The notes beneath the pieces were generated by a model, which had not been told where the DNA came from, did no database searches, and was given only the letters and a program-made list of their open reading frames with translations. A DNA stretch of 64,000 nucleotides from Scedosporium boydii (lineage: Eukaryota > Ascomycota > Sordariomycetes > Microascales > Microascaceae): assembly GCA_002221725.1 (NCBI GenBank), contig NJFT01000159.1:1-64000 (forward strand), written 5' to 3'. The stretch's first letter is position 1; every line of letters starts with the position of its first letter. Made by a program: the position numbers and the translations under genes. Positions 31,180 through 42,596 of this stretch are shown one piece after another.

Positions 31180-33294
31180 TTACTGCCTATTGACTTGTTG
31201 AATCACAACCTGATCAGGGACATTAGGAGCTTTACTTACTCCCACCTCAATAGCGTCAGTATCCTTCTGTCCATCCGTAGTATCCCCAACTTTGACGGCC
31301 TCCACAGTCACCGGCTCAGAAATTTCCTGCTCGGGAGTACGAACGGACGCGTCTGACGCACTCTCAGAGCCAACAGAGTCTTTCCGTCCCTCAGCATTCT
31401 CGGGAGTAGCCTCTACAATTGGCGCCGGGATGTCAAGAGGGACCTCCGCTGCTGCCGTGGCTCCCTGAGTCTTCTGCTCCTCTGTAACGGGTTCAGCCTG
31501 TGTGAGTTGCTCAGGTGCTACCTCGGCCACAGCGGGTTCGGGAATGCCAGCCACTGGACCTTCTGCCACAGTTGGTTCGGCAGGTGCGGGTGTTTCAGTC
31601 CCAGAAACAGTCGCGGCAACTTCAACGGGGGCTGTGTCGACAGGGACTGCATCGACATGAATGGCCTCCCCAGCGGCAACGGCCGAAACCTCAACGGGGT
31701 TAGCTTCGGGCACAGAGCTAGCCGGAGCAGCCTCAACAGTGCTCTTCTGGGCATCCGCCTCAGCCACCTGTCCCACCTCCCCATCTCCGCGCCAAACCGC
31801 CTCAATAACAGCAAAGAAACTATGCGCCTCGCCCTTCACGGCCGAGACCTCAAACCTCGAATCCGCCTGACGAATGACATTCTCCCAGGCGCTCACGGGC
31901 CTCTCCTTGCCATTAAACAATGCCATGAGCCTCAAATCCGTCGCGGTGCCCATGTTCTGAATCGAGCGCGGCAGCGGCGGACGATCCTCGTTGTCGCTCT
32001 GGTTCCCGATGTACTCCAGCAGGATGACGCGAGCGCCGGGCTTGAGAGAGGGGATCAGCGCGCGCAAGATACGGGCGACTTCGTGGTCGGGCCAGTCGTG
32101 GAAGATCATCTTGAACATGTAGATGTCGCCCTGCACGGGCTGGATGTTAAAGAAGTCGTGCTCGATGAAGGAGACGCGGTCTTTCAGCTCTGCGGGGACG
32201 GTGGCTTCGAAGACGGGTTTTACTTCGGGGAGGTCTTCGACGGTGAAGAAGAGGTTGGGGAATTTTTTGGCGAGGACGATGGCGTCGTGACCAGCCGAGC
32301 CGCCAACCTTGGAAACGAGTCAGTTTTATCTCGGAAGTGCGTATGGAAAGGAATGTCACTTACATCAACGACCATGGCATTTCCAGCTCCAGCCCAGTCG
32401 TAGCAATCCAAAACGGTATCCTCCAATCGGAAAATCTCCTTGACATATCTCATAAACTCGACAAAATTCCTCTGCCTCCATCCTTTCCTCTCCCCCTCAC
32501 CGTCATTCTCGAGCAGCTCCCACGACGTCGTGTAGCTTCCATAAGGTCCATTCTTATGGAACAGAGCAAAGGCCGATTCGGTGACCTCCTGGGTCAGCTC
32601 GGGTTTGTTCTTGCTGTACCTCGCAAGGGCTTCGTTGAGGACCATCATCGGCGCGCCCGCATCGTCAAGGATCGTAGACACCAGCGCCTTGAGTCCGGGG
32701 TTGCGTAGGAGTGCGGCGGAGCGGGACGTGTGGCGGAGGCGGGGGGCGGCCTTTCCGGGCTCGGTCTCCTCGAAGAGGCGGAGGGTGACGGCGTGTTGGA
32801 GGACGCGGTAGACGACTTCTTCGGGGAGGTGAGTGTGGGCGGCAAAGTCGGCGTAGGAGGCGGTGCCGTCGAGGGGTACGGCGGACCAGAAGTCGAAGTA
32901 GTTTAGGACGTTGAGGGCGGCAGCGTCAGGCATGACCTGTCATGGGAGCGAAGTTAGGATATTGGTCGTTTTTGCTTCGTTTGTTCTTTCAATTTTTTTC
33001 ATGCACAAGATCGAAGAAGAGAGAACGCACGCTGTGGACGTAGTTGAAGATACTCTCGCTGGGACCCTGGGTCAAATACCACATGTCCATCAGAGTATCT
33101 GTCAGGATCTGCCGCGTCATGAACATCTCAGGCGACAGGTTAGAGTAGCTGGTCGGGCTGTCCGCCGCGAAGGTCGGCGCTGGGATGTCATTTTCTTTGA
33201 GGTAATTCGTTAATGTCTGCGACAGCTCGGTTACTTTGGCTGCAAGCTCAAGTAGTGTGGGCTGAGATTGAGAGGGCTGGTCAGATGTCGCCAT
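31180..33294 (-). CDS. O-methyltransferase with a long Ala/Pro/Glu-rich C-terminal tail
   Basis: Exons 33294-33031, 32936-32364 and 32307-31180 give 654 aa. The N-terminal dimerisation and winged-helix region (PDAAALNVLNYFDFWSAVPL, LPEEVVYRVLQHAVTLRLFE) precedes the SAM fold with VVDVGGSAGHDA, a catalytic-His segment FKMIFHDWPDHEVARIL, and ARVILLEYIG. This is the plant/fungal COMT-like O-methyltransferase family that methylates hydroxyls of aromatic or polyketide substrates. A usual member ends near residue 430 (SFFAVIEAVWRG). Here about 210 more residues of Ala, Val, Pro, Glu and Thr follow (VAEADAQKSTVEAAPASSVP...), low in aromatic residues and strongly acidic, probably disordered. No substrate can be inferred. 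Confidence 0.88.
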
Positions 33295-36200
33295 GGTGGG
33301 AATAGTATACGAGTACGGGTAGTGTGAGAGTGGTAACTGTGTCTAATTATCTTTCAAATTCTGTTCTGCAGATGCCGTGCATGCACTCTCTCCGTGGGTA
33401 TGGGAAACTCTCCAAGTTCTCCTGCAACATCGGGATGGGAGAGACAGAGGAATATATGTCGCGACGGCTTCACACCCTCCCCACATGCAGGCTGCGCAGC
33501 TGCACCTCTTCCCAGGCTCAGTGGCTCACATCCTCTGCTGTGTCTCCGCTGTCGGAAGGCCGAGCTTACTGCGAGAAGCCGGGCAGAGGGCACATCTACT
33601 GGGAGCATCTCGATTATAGTTTCAATTACCTAAAGAAAGAGTGGATGGATGTGACGACAGAGTGACACCGAGAGATACAAGGGGAGCTATAGAGTTTCAT
33701 TCTGAGGTAGAGGGCAGAGAAAGACGCAATGCAAACTGGCAAGCTGCTCAAGCTTGATGAAGAAAAAAAGGAAAGAGGGCAGGAAAAACGTGGAAAAAAG
33801 TGGAATGAACCCCTCTGATCTCCGAATCTGATAAGATTATCTCGGGATCATCAGAAATGGGCTCGCTGTTACCCCCACATGTCCAATTCTCCATGTCACC
33901 TCGCTAAAACAGCTGCCAGAGGAGGAATGAAACCGTGATGATCCCAAATCCAGGGCAAAGGCTTCGTGGCAGGACCAGGCCGTGATGGGCAATGATGACC
34001 GGGTATAACCGATATGGGCAATGATGACCGGGTATAACCGATCGCGGCGGCTGAGGAGATCGATAAGATCTCCACTGATGGGAGGATTTGTGGGAAAAGG
34101 GCCTTCTCTCCTCTGCGAACCGGGTAGCCGTGTTCGTGCCCGCGTGGGCGTGTGGGAGCGGATAGAGGGGGCAGAGGTGGAGAGTGGAATTGGATCGACA
34201 ACAAACATACACCCATCCAGAGAAGTGTCGTTTCACCAAAACTGGATCCACTCCTGAGAGCCCGGGGCTTCCTTGAAGAGAGATTTTCGTTAGGTTGCAC
34301 TCTCCACTGCGATTCCTACCTATAACGGGACGACAGAAGAAAGGCACGCAGTCCTGTCCAAAGTGGAATGCTGGATAGAGTCGTAGTGAGACTGCCACCC
34401 ATTGTCTGCGAATTGTTACTCCATTCTCATTCTCACCTCCATTCCACGTCGACAAGTCGTCATTTTCTGGAGCCCCTTGTCATGCTAGTCTTGTTGGGCC
34501 TACACTAGTCAAGGCTTAATGACAGAAACCCACACACCAAGCGGACGCTAAAGAGAAAAGATTCTCAATTAGCCCGAGTTCGAATAATGCCTCGACCGGC
34601 TTCCCCTGCAAGACGGTCTCTTCCCCCACTCCCTGGATTTGCAAATGCCGTGTCCAATGCCTATCCCCTGCTCTGGGCTCCCCTCTTCTCCCTCCCTCCT
34701 TCAGGTTTAGGCCTAGCAAAACGTAGCTCCCGTGCGACAAATTCTTGGTAGACCAAAAGTCCCGAGAATGTCTGGGTCGACCTCGCCGACTCTGTCGTGT
34801 ACTTCTCACGGGTAACTTGCATGCAGAAACAGCACTGGTTTGTTTCCATCGTGCTTGTACCATAAAGTATACGCCAAGACCACCCTGCAAATTTCTCTTT
34901 TTTGTTTTTCCCGCAAAACGGACAGAAGGGGTGGTAGGGTTACATCCGAAGCCCAGAAACCCAGAGCCCATCCCACGCATCCAAAACGAGACGGATGTGC
35001 AGGAAGCCACAAGCATAGTGGCCTGGTCTGGTCAAGGATCAAGTCGTCTCACTCACGCCATGGCCAATAGACACCAATGTTTTATTATTTGCTCTTCTCG
35101 TAGTTGACACGACCCGAGCCCGGGAGAACGCCTCTTTTTCTTCTCACTTTCCAGATGCAACTGGAAAAGGAGCATCCTGGCCCTGATTGGACCCCGTGAC
35201 GAAGCAATTGTGACCCTGGGGATGAAAACATGCACGGCACTGCCTCCAAAAGCAGGCTAGACGACCGATGTGAATACTACCGTGACCCTCATTTTTGTTC
35301 TTCATGACGCGGCTCCCAAGTGTAGCATAAATGGACCTCCGAGGTGTTCCCCGACGTTTCATGGATCCATTCGGTAAAGTTTTTTTCACTCCACGCACGC
35401 TCTCTTCTTTTCTTCGGTGATGAGCTGCCGCATTTTCTCCCTGATCCCTGCCCCATTCTCGAAGGATGAGAATGGGGCAACTGGTCACAGAAGCACGCTG
35501 CGTGCATTCCTCACTTCTTCCCCTCGCAGCATGGCCTGATAAAAGATGTTCCCACTTCGGGAACCCGACAGTGCGCGTGTCCTGAACCTCAGCCCGAGCC
35601 TGCTTGCTCTGACCCTCCGAGCAGAACGACAAATTTTGAATCGGCCAATCGCCATCGCCAAACATGAAGCCCACGAATATGCGCGTGCTGACTCGGGCAC
35701 CACGTCTCGCGTCATCACGGGCAGCCAAGCTTCCTAGGGCTTATTTAAAACATGCAAATTGATTGGAAAAGTTGACCTCTAGCCTCTGCTCGGTCATGAT
35801 GTTCCCTTCTGCGTCTTAACACCCTGCTTTGGCGACCACATCGCCTCCGGCTTCGGAGCAGGATGACGCCGAGATTATTGACTAGAAGCAGTGCCAAGAC
35901 GGGCAATGGAGAAGGATCGGGTAACTTTAAAATAAGCTCCCTACGACAGATTGATAAAAGATTGATAATAAACCCAGGAAGGACCGCAGACCTCCACCAG
36001 CCCCTTTGACGTCCATAGGATGTCGCTCGGTCCGGTGGAGGCTACAAGTTTTATGCCTACTCTGTAATCGCTACTTTATTCAAATAATACCTGCTTCGCA
36101 GGGAACTCACTCTCAGATGATCATACGAACTCTCTGCACTGCATGGGAACCTCACTTGATTGGACTGGGTTACATTTCCCGCATTCCTTTTCAAGTCGGC

Positions 36201-37070
36201 ATGCGAAGCGCTGTCCACACCAGCAGGCCGGCTGATCGCCTATGCGGTGCAGGACTTCTAGAGTGACCTTGCACCTGAGAGGCTTATCAACAGTATACCC
36301 TATTCTCAGCGGATGATTCTCCGGCGGCGCGAGTGTCTTGCTTGTTGCGTTGACTTCGCAATGGAGCTACGGGAAGAGCAAAACAGGAGAAGAGGTGGCC
36401 TCGCCTTTATATGTCATTTTTTATAACAACTGATTTATAACACGAGGATAGGATAGGGGAGAAGAGGTAGTAATAAGATGACAACGTAAACATAGATCAT
36501 TGTATATCTATGTTATGAACTATCAGACAACAACGGAATATCCGTTAGGGGAATTCAGCGATCATCATCTGCAAAGACGTTTCTGAGTCCGACGCGAATC
36601 TGCCGTGATGGGAGATGCTAACCTAGAAGCCTCAAGCTCCCTTTACCTTTGACAAACATTACTTCTCATTTCTAATTAAGGAGTCCTTCATGGTCCGTCA
36701 CCAGCTTGTTTGACTCGGAAGTAGATCAGACCGACCTAGAGCTCATCAGGTACACCGAAACCCACCTCCCGCCCGTCAATCCGATATCTTAATGCCTTGT
36801 GACTCTGGGTGCTCCTTAGCGACCACTTAGGCCATAGTTGGGCCGTCAATATTCTGTAATAGTTAACGCCGGTGCTCGACGATGAGATGGGTTAGGATAC
36901 GCGGTGCCCTTTACCTTCCCCAGATCATGTTTCTAATGGGATCGCAATCACTTTACAATCCTCGTATTCAAGGACATCTCCACATTGCCTTAGTTTATGG
37001 TACATGCATCACATAATAATTAGCTGGACGATTTCCTTCAGCCAAAGAAATACCATCATTTCCCGGTCTC
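33295..37070. other. long gene-poor region
   Basis: About 3.8 kb without a convincing gene. Several frames of 60-194 codons overlap on both strands (for example 33904-34455 minus, 35144-35728 minus) but none shows a domain pattern, splice-supported structure or good start. It contains a 29-bp tandem duplication at 33985-34042 and AT-rich stretches near 36420-36540 and 36950-37070. It may hold regulatory sequence or long-decayed repeats. Confidence 0.45.
33985..34042. repeat. 29-bp perfect tandem duplication
   Basis: Two identical adjacent 29-base copies (33985-34013 and 34014-34042), each starting ATGGGCAATGATGACC and ending TATAACCGAT. No coding role; a recent slippage or unequal-exchange event. 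Confidence 0.95.
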
Positions 37071-40006
37071 TTATCCATCCGTCCCTTTCCGTGACGCCTT
37101 TTGAAGTCCACCCATGAGTCCAATCAATTGCTCAATTAGTCGCGGCTTGGGTAAACTTCCATGGCTCACCCTTAATATCTCCATCACGACTTCGAGGACC
37201 CGATCGGGGTGGCATAAGTAGACCACGTCCCTATGAGTATTCCCATCGCCCTGGAGATCTGGAAACCCTCTGACGCATGCATGCCCCCTCCCAAACTGTA
37301 CGAATCTCTGAACTGCAAGGCTATCCACCTCGTCCAGACAAACGGCCTGGGGAACCCTCACAGACATGTCACTACCTTGGTTTCGATCCTGCACATCCTG
37401 GGTTCCCGAGAGCAGCCCGTAAACCCACAGCGTCATGCAAGCATGGTAGACCATGATGGCCGTAGCGCGCTGCATCGCCGTCCGAGGCAGAAGCCGCGCC
37501 GAGCGTATGACTTGGCCAGCATGCCATACAGATTTTCTCGCCGACTCGCTCCCGACCCATTCAACGAGGGTGGGATACACTATCCTCGCCTGTTCCGGCC
37601 CATCCATGCCCGCGAATAGCTGGATGTCTTCGAAAGGGACCTGTAAATGGAGAAAGATGGTCTCTAACCTCATCGTCAACTCCGGCGCGTAGGGTGAGGC
37701 CATGTCCATGCATATCTGGAAGTGGCTGAGCAACTTCAAAAGCTCCTCGTGGCGAGACGCCATGATGAGCGGGTTCCACCGGTGGTGTTGTGTTTTCTGG
37801 AGAGACGATATCTGGATGTACTCCCACGCCAGGTTCCAAGCGCAAGAAAGGAATGCGAGACTGCCAAACGTCACGTCAATATTGGCAGCGTGTGTGTGCA
37901 GGCCATCAGGATTATCTAGAAGATCCGTGACCGCTATCGGCCACGAATCTTCCTGCGCGAGGTATTCCGCCTTCCACTGCTCCGCCGTCGCGGCACTCCA
38001 TAACCTCGCGGGGGACGGTAGAGGAAGTTGCACTTCCGCATAGGAGATTAGAGGATTGACCAACAGGGCCAGCGACGTGTCCGAGTCATGCTGCTTCATG
38101 CGCAGCGCAACTCTCTTGAACGACTCTTGATTCACCCAAGAGTGCCACGTTTGCACGACTGACTCTGGCTCTTCATCCGGTTGCAGGATAATTTTGGGAT
38201 ACGCTGATCTCCGAAACTTGCCACCGCGTCTGACCATGCTGAGGACGGGTTGCAGGAAGCTTTCGGCGATCTCGACTTTTCGCCCGTGGCCACTCCACAG
38301 GCCGATTTCTAGCGAGATGAAAAAGGCTTGGACGAGTTCGAGGTCCCTGATTAAGCTGTTGTCTCTTTCCCACTAGAAATGAACAAGACGAATAAAGAAT
38401 TTATTAGAAACGCTGTTCGAGGGACCACTCGCGCATGGACATAGCTGCACTTACATGTTTTGGCACCGCTACCCGGATGCACTCTTGGATGGCATACCCG
38501 AGTTTGGTAAGCGCCGGATCCGCCGTCATCACAGCTCCAGCCGCCGCCATGGCCGCCACAAGCTCAGGCCTCTTCTTATTCGGATCAAACGTCGCAGCGT
38601 GGATAAAGGTATCGAGCCGCGCAACCGGGGCCGTGAGCGAGTACTGAAGCAGGGCGTCTAGTAGCTCGACCGATGGAAAACCCGCGACTGCTCTGGAGAG
38701 GTTCTGCGGTCGGCAGCTTCCAATCACCATTGTTAGGATCTTGTCGCGCGCCGGGACGCCGAGATTCGTGCACGTCGCCCGTTTTTCCAATTGGATCCGA
38801 GACTCTGGCGACGCGTGATCAGCGGAGTTTTGTGGTAATGATAAATTGTGTTCCTCCGCTCCGCCGTGGTCATGGGCGTTTGGTCGAAATCTCCAGTGGG
38901 AGTTCTTGAAGGCTTCTGTGCAGAGTGCTGCGGTCCGACAGGGGTCCGACGTATTCTCGACTGGAAACATCTCCATGGATCCATTCCTCGAGTCACTGCC
39001 AAACTCAAAAGGTACCTTGAGGTTATACGCGTCGAGGAAGCGAAGGTCCATGTCGTCGAGGTCAATGTTTGGGGCTACGTCGAAGTCTGAGGGGCCCATT
39101 GGCGTCCACTGGCCAGGTAAGAAATTCCAGTCTGGGAAGAATCCAGGGATGATATCCGCCATGACGGTATCGTGAAGAGTTGGCGCTGGAGGCAGTACAT
39201 GTTAGACAGATGGAGAACAAGTTGGAGCCTAGAGAGCTAGGATTACATCTCACCATTCATACTCGCCATATCTGTTATTTCGGCACCCGTGTGATGGATC
39301 TGCACGTGCTGCTGAACCGAAGGCATATCCTCAACTTGAGAAAGTTGGGTAGGCATATCGAAAGCCTCGGTCGCCTGAGAGATAGTACTGGGAGGGGGGG
39401 TAATAACAGATTCAGTCTGTTGATTCCATTCGCATTCGATACCCCTTGTTGTGCATCGATGGCAAGGCTTTTCCTCCGAGCATCTTAGGTGATTAGATGA
39501 GCAGGCACGACAGGCCTGCGTCACTCGCCCCGGGGCATCTGTTAGATCCCGAGAGGTATTCCTCTTGGGGCTCCGGATTTGACCTTGGCCTTGGGCCTCG
39601 TGACCCGCGATGTGGCGCTTCAGAATATCCCTACAAGGTGTGGCCCGTTAGCCTGGTCCATACACCTATGACGGAGAACCTATAAACTATTCTGGCACTG
39701 GATTCACGGGAGGATGTCGCCGCCTACGTTCGAGCAAACGCCTTGTTGCAGATCTTGCATGAGTACGGTTTAGTTTGCGTATCTGAAGAAATGTACCGAC
39801 TCTATTTAGCAAACTATCTCACCACATCGGCGGGTAAAATCCGGGGAGATTCGTTCCTGAGAATTTCAAAAACAAGAGGAAGCCTTACGAGAGCGTACGT
39901 GTCGGGCTAGATGATCCAGCCTCTTGTACTGGCGCTTGCATGAGCCACACTGGAACAGCCCGGTATCGCCGATGGCAGTGGCAACGGTGATTGTCGCATC
40001 CGCCAT
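37071..40006 (-). CDS. transcription factor with two C2H2 fingers plus a Zn2Cys6 cluster
   Basis: Five exons, 40006-39889, 39782-39728, 39630-39254, 39185-38455 and 38372-37071, join in frame to 860 aa. The first two introns cut through the fingers. Finger 1 is FQCGSCKRQYKRLDHLARHV; splicing then gives RSHTQTKPYSCKICNKAFAR-TDILKRHIAGHE, a classic second C2H2 finger. About 25 residues later comes CRACSSNHLRCSEEKPCHRCTTRGIEC, a full Zn2Cys6 cluster. The long C-terminal part (VELLDALLQYSLTAPVARLD, ELVAAMAAAGAV, AFFISLEIGLWSGHGRKVEI, FGSLAFLSCAWNLAWEY) matches the fungal-specific transcription factor domain. It is nuclear, presumably binding a composite site. Its start faces the start of the extradiol dioxygenase gene 0.86 kb away, so it is the prime candidate regulator of the catabolic genes to the right. 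Confidence 0.9.
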
Positions 40007-40866
40007 GGCCACAAAAGCATTAGGGATGGCTCGGTTCAACGAGTGGGGAAGGAGTAAAAAGAGAACCCGAGGAACGGACGATGCAGACAGCAGATGCGCC
40101 GACTTCGGTAGAGATGTGGGGGAATGGCGAGATTCGTCTCTGCGCCTCCACCGGGGGGCAGGGGTGAGTTTTATTCTTTCCCGCGCGGATACCAAACCAG
40201 CAACGCGCGAAAGGGAAACTCCTCATGGGTAATTTGGATCTGGGGTAAGAGGTCACTCATCATTGGGATTCCTTGTTTTGGGTTGGTGGCGTCGAGCTAG
40301 CGGTCTTTACCCCAGACACTAGTGCTGCACTCCACCATTCCGTGGAGGGAGAAAGACTGGTGGGAAGTGAGATGGAGGGTTGCAGTGGGAGATTTGCGGG
40401 GAGGGTCTGGGGGGAGACTGGAGAGACCGGGAGAGATCCGGGGAGAACTGGTCTAACGAGACGGAGGACAACCCAATGCGTGAAGAAAGGGGATGTACAA
40501 TGTACTTTCAAGCTTGGTGTCAAATCCCGTCCTCTGGTAGACAGATCACAAATTCCCATAATAACTGCCGGCCTTGCCATTGCCCAACGGGGAAATGCTT
40601 TTTCCAGGAAAGTATGACCGCCGCCAAGTTGGAGCCAGGACAAATCAAGCTTCGTGTCGTTGCAGCTTCGGGTCCCCCACCCACACCTAGTTTGATCTGC
40701 AGTGGTTCTCCTCGGGAAGTTCCCCCACATCCCGAAGTGCTCTCTCCACCCACTCGATCATGGTTAACCAGCGTCTCCATAGAGGTGGGAAAAGACGCCG
40801 TATTGCCAAGGGCTAATTAGTACGAATAAACAGTAGATACTACACGTAGTTAGATACTCTTTAATT
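40007..40866. promoter_or_regulatory. divergent promoter region, regulator / extradiol dioxygenase
   Basis: About 860 bases between the starts of two divergent genes. GC-rich with G runs around 40390-40450. Short frames on both strands have no family pattern. No specific operator was recognised; the assignment rests on gene orientation. Confidence 0.4.
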
Positions 40867-41913
40867 ATGCCCAGCATGTCCGATAGTGCGATCACAACCG
40901 ACGATGCAGCAACAACAACCGACATCATGAGTGAGTCTGACTACCCCATGCTATTACTTCGTGATTGTGCTAACGGGGACTACGGATCACTAGGCCTCAC
41001 CCCAGTTTACTTCTTTTCCCATGGCTCGACCATGATGCTCGGCGAGGAGAGTGAGTCGGCAGACTACTGGAAAAAAGCCGGCGATGAGGCCCTCGTGCAT
41101 AAGATCAAGGGCGTTATCATGATGGTATGTTCGTTCATCTTGCAGAAAGCCCACTCCATTTTATCCTAACACTGGGTTTAGGGAGCGCACTGGGATGCTC
41201 TCGGTGATAGGATTGAAGTGGCTACGAACCCTAAACCCGAAAAGTCTCCAGTCGCCTACGTACATCCCGCCAAATACGTCGACTATGAACTCAACCCGGA
41301 CCTAAAGACAGCCGAAAGGTGCATCTCGATCCTATCTCAAGCCGGTTTCAGCGCATCCGGCAATGCCAATTTCGACTGGATCCATGACACCTACCTCATC
41401 CTCATTCGAATGTTTCCCGACTCGTGTCCCCCGACAACACTCATCTCCATGAACAACCGCTTCGATCCCCACTACCACATGAAGGTCGGCGCTGCCCTCC
41501 GCTCGCTCCGTAAGGAAGGTTACCTCCTCATCGGATCCGGCGGCGCCGTGCACAACCTCTACCACAACCACTGGATCCCCATGCTCCGCTACTCCGACAA
41601 CTTTGCTCAAGAACGACCTCCGGAACCGTGGGCCCTAGAGTTCCGGCAGGCTGTCGAGGACGTGATTAAGAACAATAGTGGGCCCAGCCTCCGGAGAGCC
41701 ATGACGCGCTTGATGAAGCACCCATTGTACAGGGATGCTCATGCTACAGATGACCATTTCATGTCGGCCATGTTTGTGGCCGGGCTGATGGGGGATGAGG
41801 AGGATGAAGGCGTATTTGGTGAGCTGAAGGCGGAGACTTGGGAGTTGAGGAACATGTGCAACAGCCAGTTTATGTTTGGAACTTGGCCGAGGACTTTGGT
41901 GACTGCTGGTTAG
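40867..41913 (+). CDS. LigB-type class III extradiol ring-cleavage dioxygenase (DODA-like)
   Basis: Exons 40867-41124 and 41182-41913 give 329 aa. Family marks are PVYFFSHGSTMML, KGVIMMGAHWD, the central FPDSCPPTTLISMN, and GYLLIGSGGAVHNLYHNHW. The His residues in SHG, GAHW and GGAVHN are where LigB-family enzymes hold Fe(II) and the base. Relatives cleave 4,5-DOPA, protocatechuate or other catechols next to the diol, giving a ring-opened aldehyde or acid. The N-terminus has about 40 extra residues before the core, and the true start may be at a later Met (MSDSA or MSESD). No signal peptide, so cytosolic. Its promoter region is shared with the C2H2/Zn2Cys6 regulator. Confidence 0.9.
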
Positions 41914-42596
41914 ATGGGAATTAGGTTTGCTACTTAAATATGGCTATTCAAGAATAACTGGTGAATGAAGGTAGCAAGCACGAAGATTATCTGTTCACAA
42001 CTTATTCGGTGAATAGTTCACAGACAGCAAGTTCTAGCGGTGTTGAGTTCTGCCAATAATCACTAAAGAGCTCCCCTAGAGAAGGACTATAAATCTACCA
42101 TCACAACTTCAACTTTGCCTTGATCAGAACCGGTTTCCCTTGTCAAATTGGCGACTGTTTTGACAAGTCTAAATCCTAATTTGGAATTAGGCCAGCCTCT
42201 GATTTCCATCTTTTAGCACTTCTTTTTCTACCCTTTGCTCCTTATTCTCTTCAAACTTCGGTTTCGTGTCGGCTGCCCTGCTTCCTCCTTGAGCCTCGAT
42301 GAATACTGAGGATAAACTCAATCAAGGAGCGCAATGCGTCTGTCTAGTCATCACGTGGAATGCAGAGGATCGCGACTTTGCGTTTCACTCTGACGAGGTC
42401 AGCTTCATTCAGGCGAATATTAATTGGCTAGTTGCGATGACCTGGTGATTAACCCCTGAGAGGTCTGAGAGGGGTAGATGACCACACGGCGGCACCTAAC
42501 GACCTCCAAGTTCCGCAAACTATCTTAATTATCATCGCGGACCCATTCCCTCTATTCCTTATCCAAAAGATTCTTCTCGCATAAGGTTCCGGCACC
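41914..42596. other. intergenic
   Basis: About 680 bases between the dioxygenase and the NACHT-TPR gene; no gene or site recognised. The NLR start codon at 42597 has a good context (GGCACCATGAGC). Confidence 0.4.

Noticed and set aside
31507..32403. 298-codon plus-strand frame
   Set aside because: Antisense to the O-methyltransferase exon; no family pattern.
33904..34455. 183-codon minus-strand frame
   Set aside because: Runs through the 29-bp tandem duplication, giving repeated peptide; overlapping frames equally long; likely chance.
35144..35728. 194-codon minus-strand frame in the gene desert
   Set aside because: No domain pattern, overlapping frames on both strands, and no splice-supported extension.
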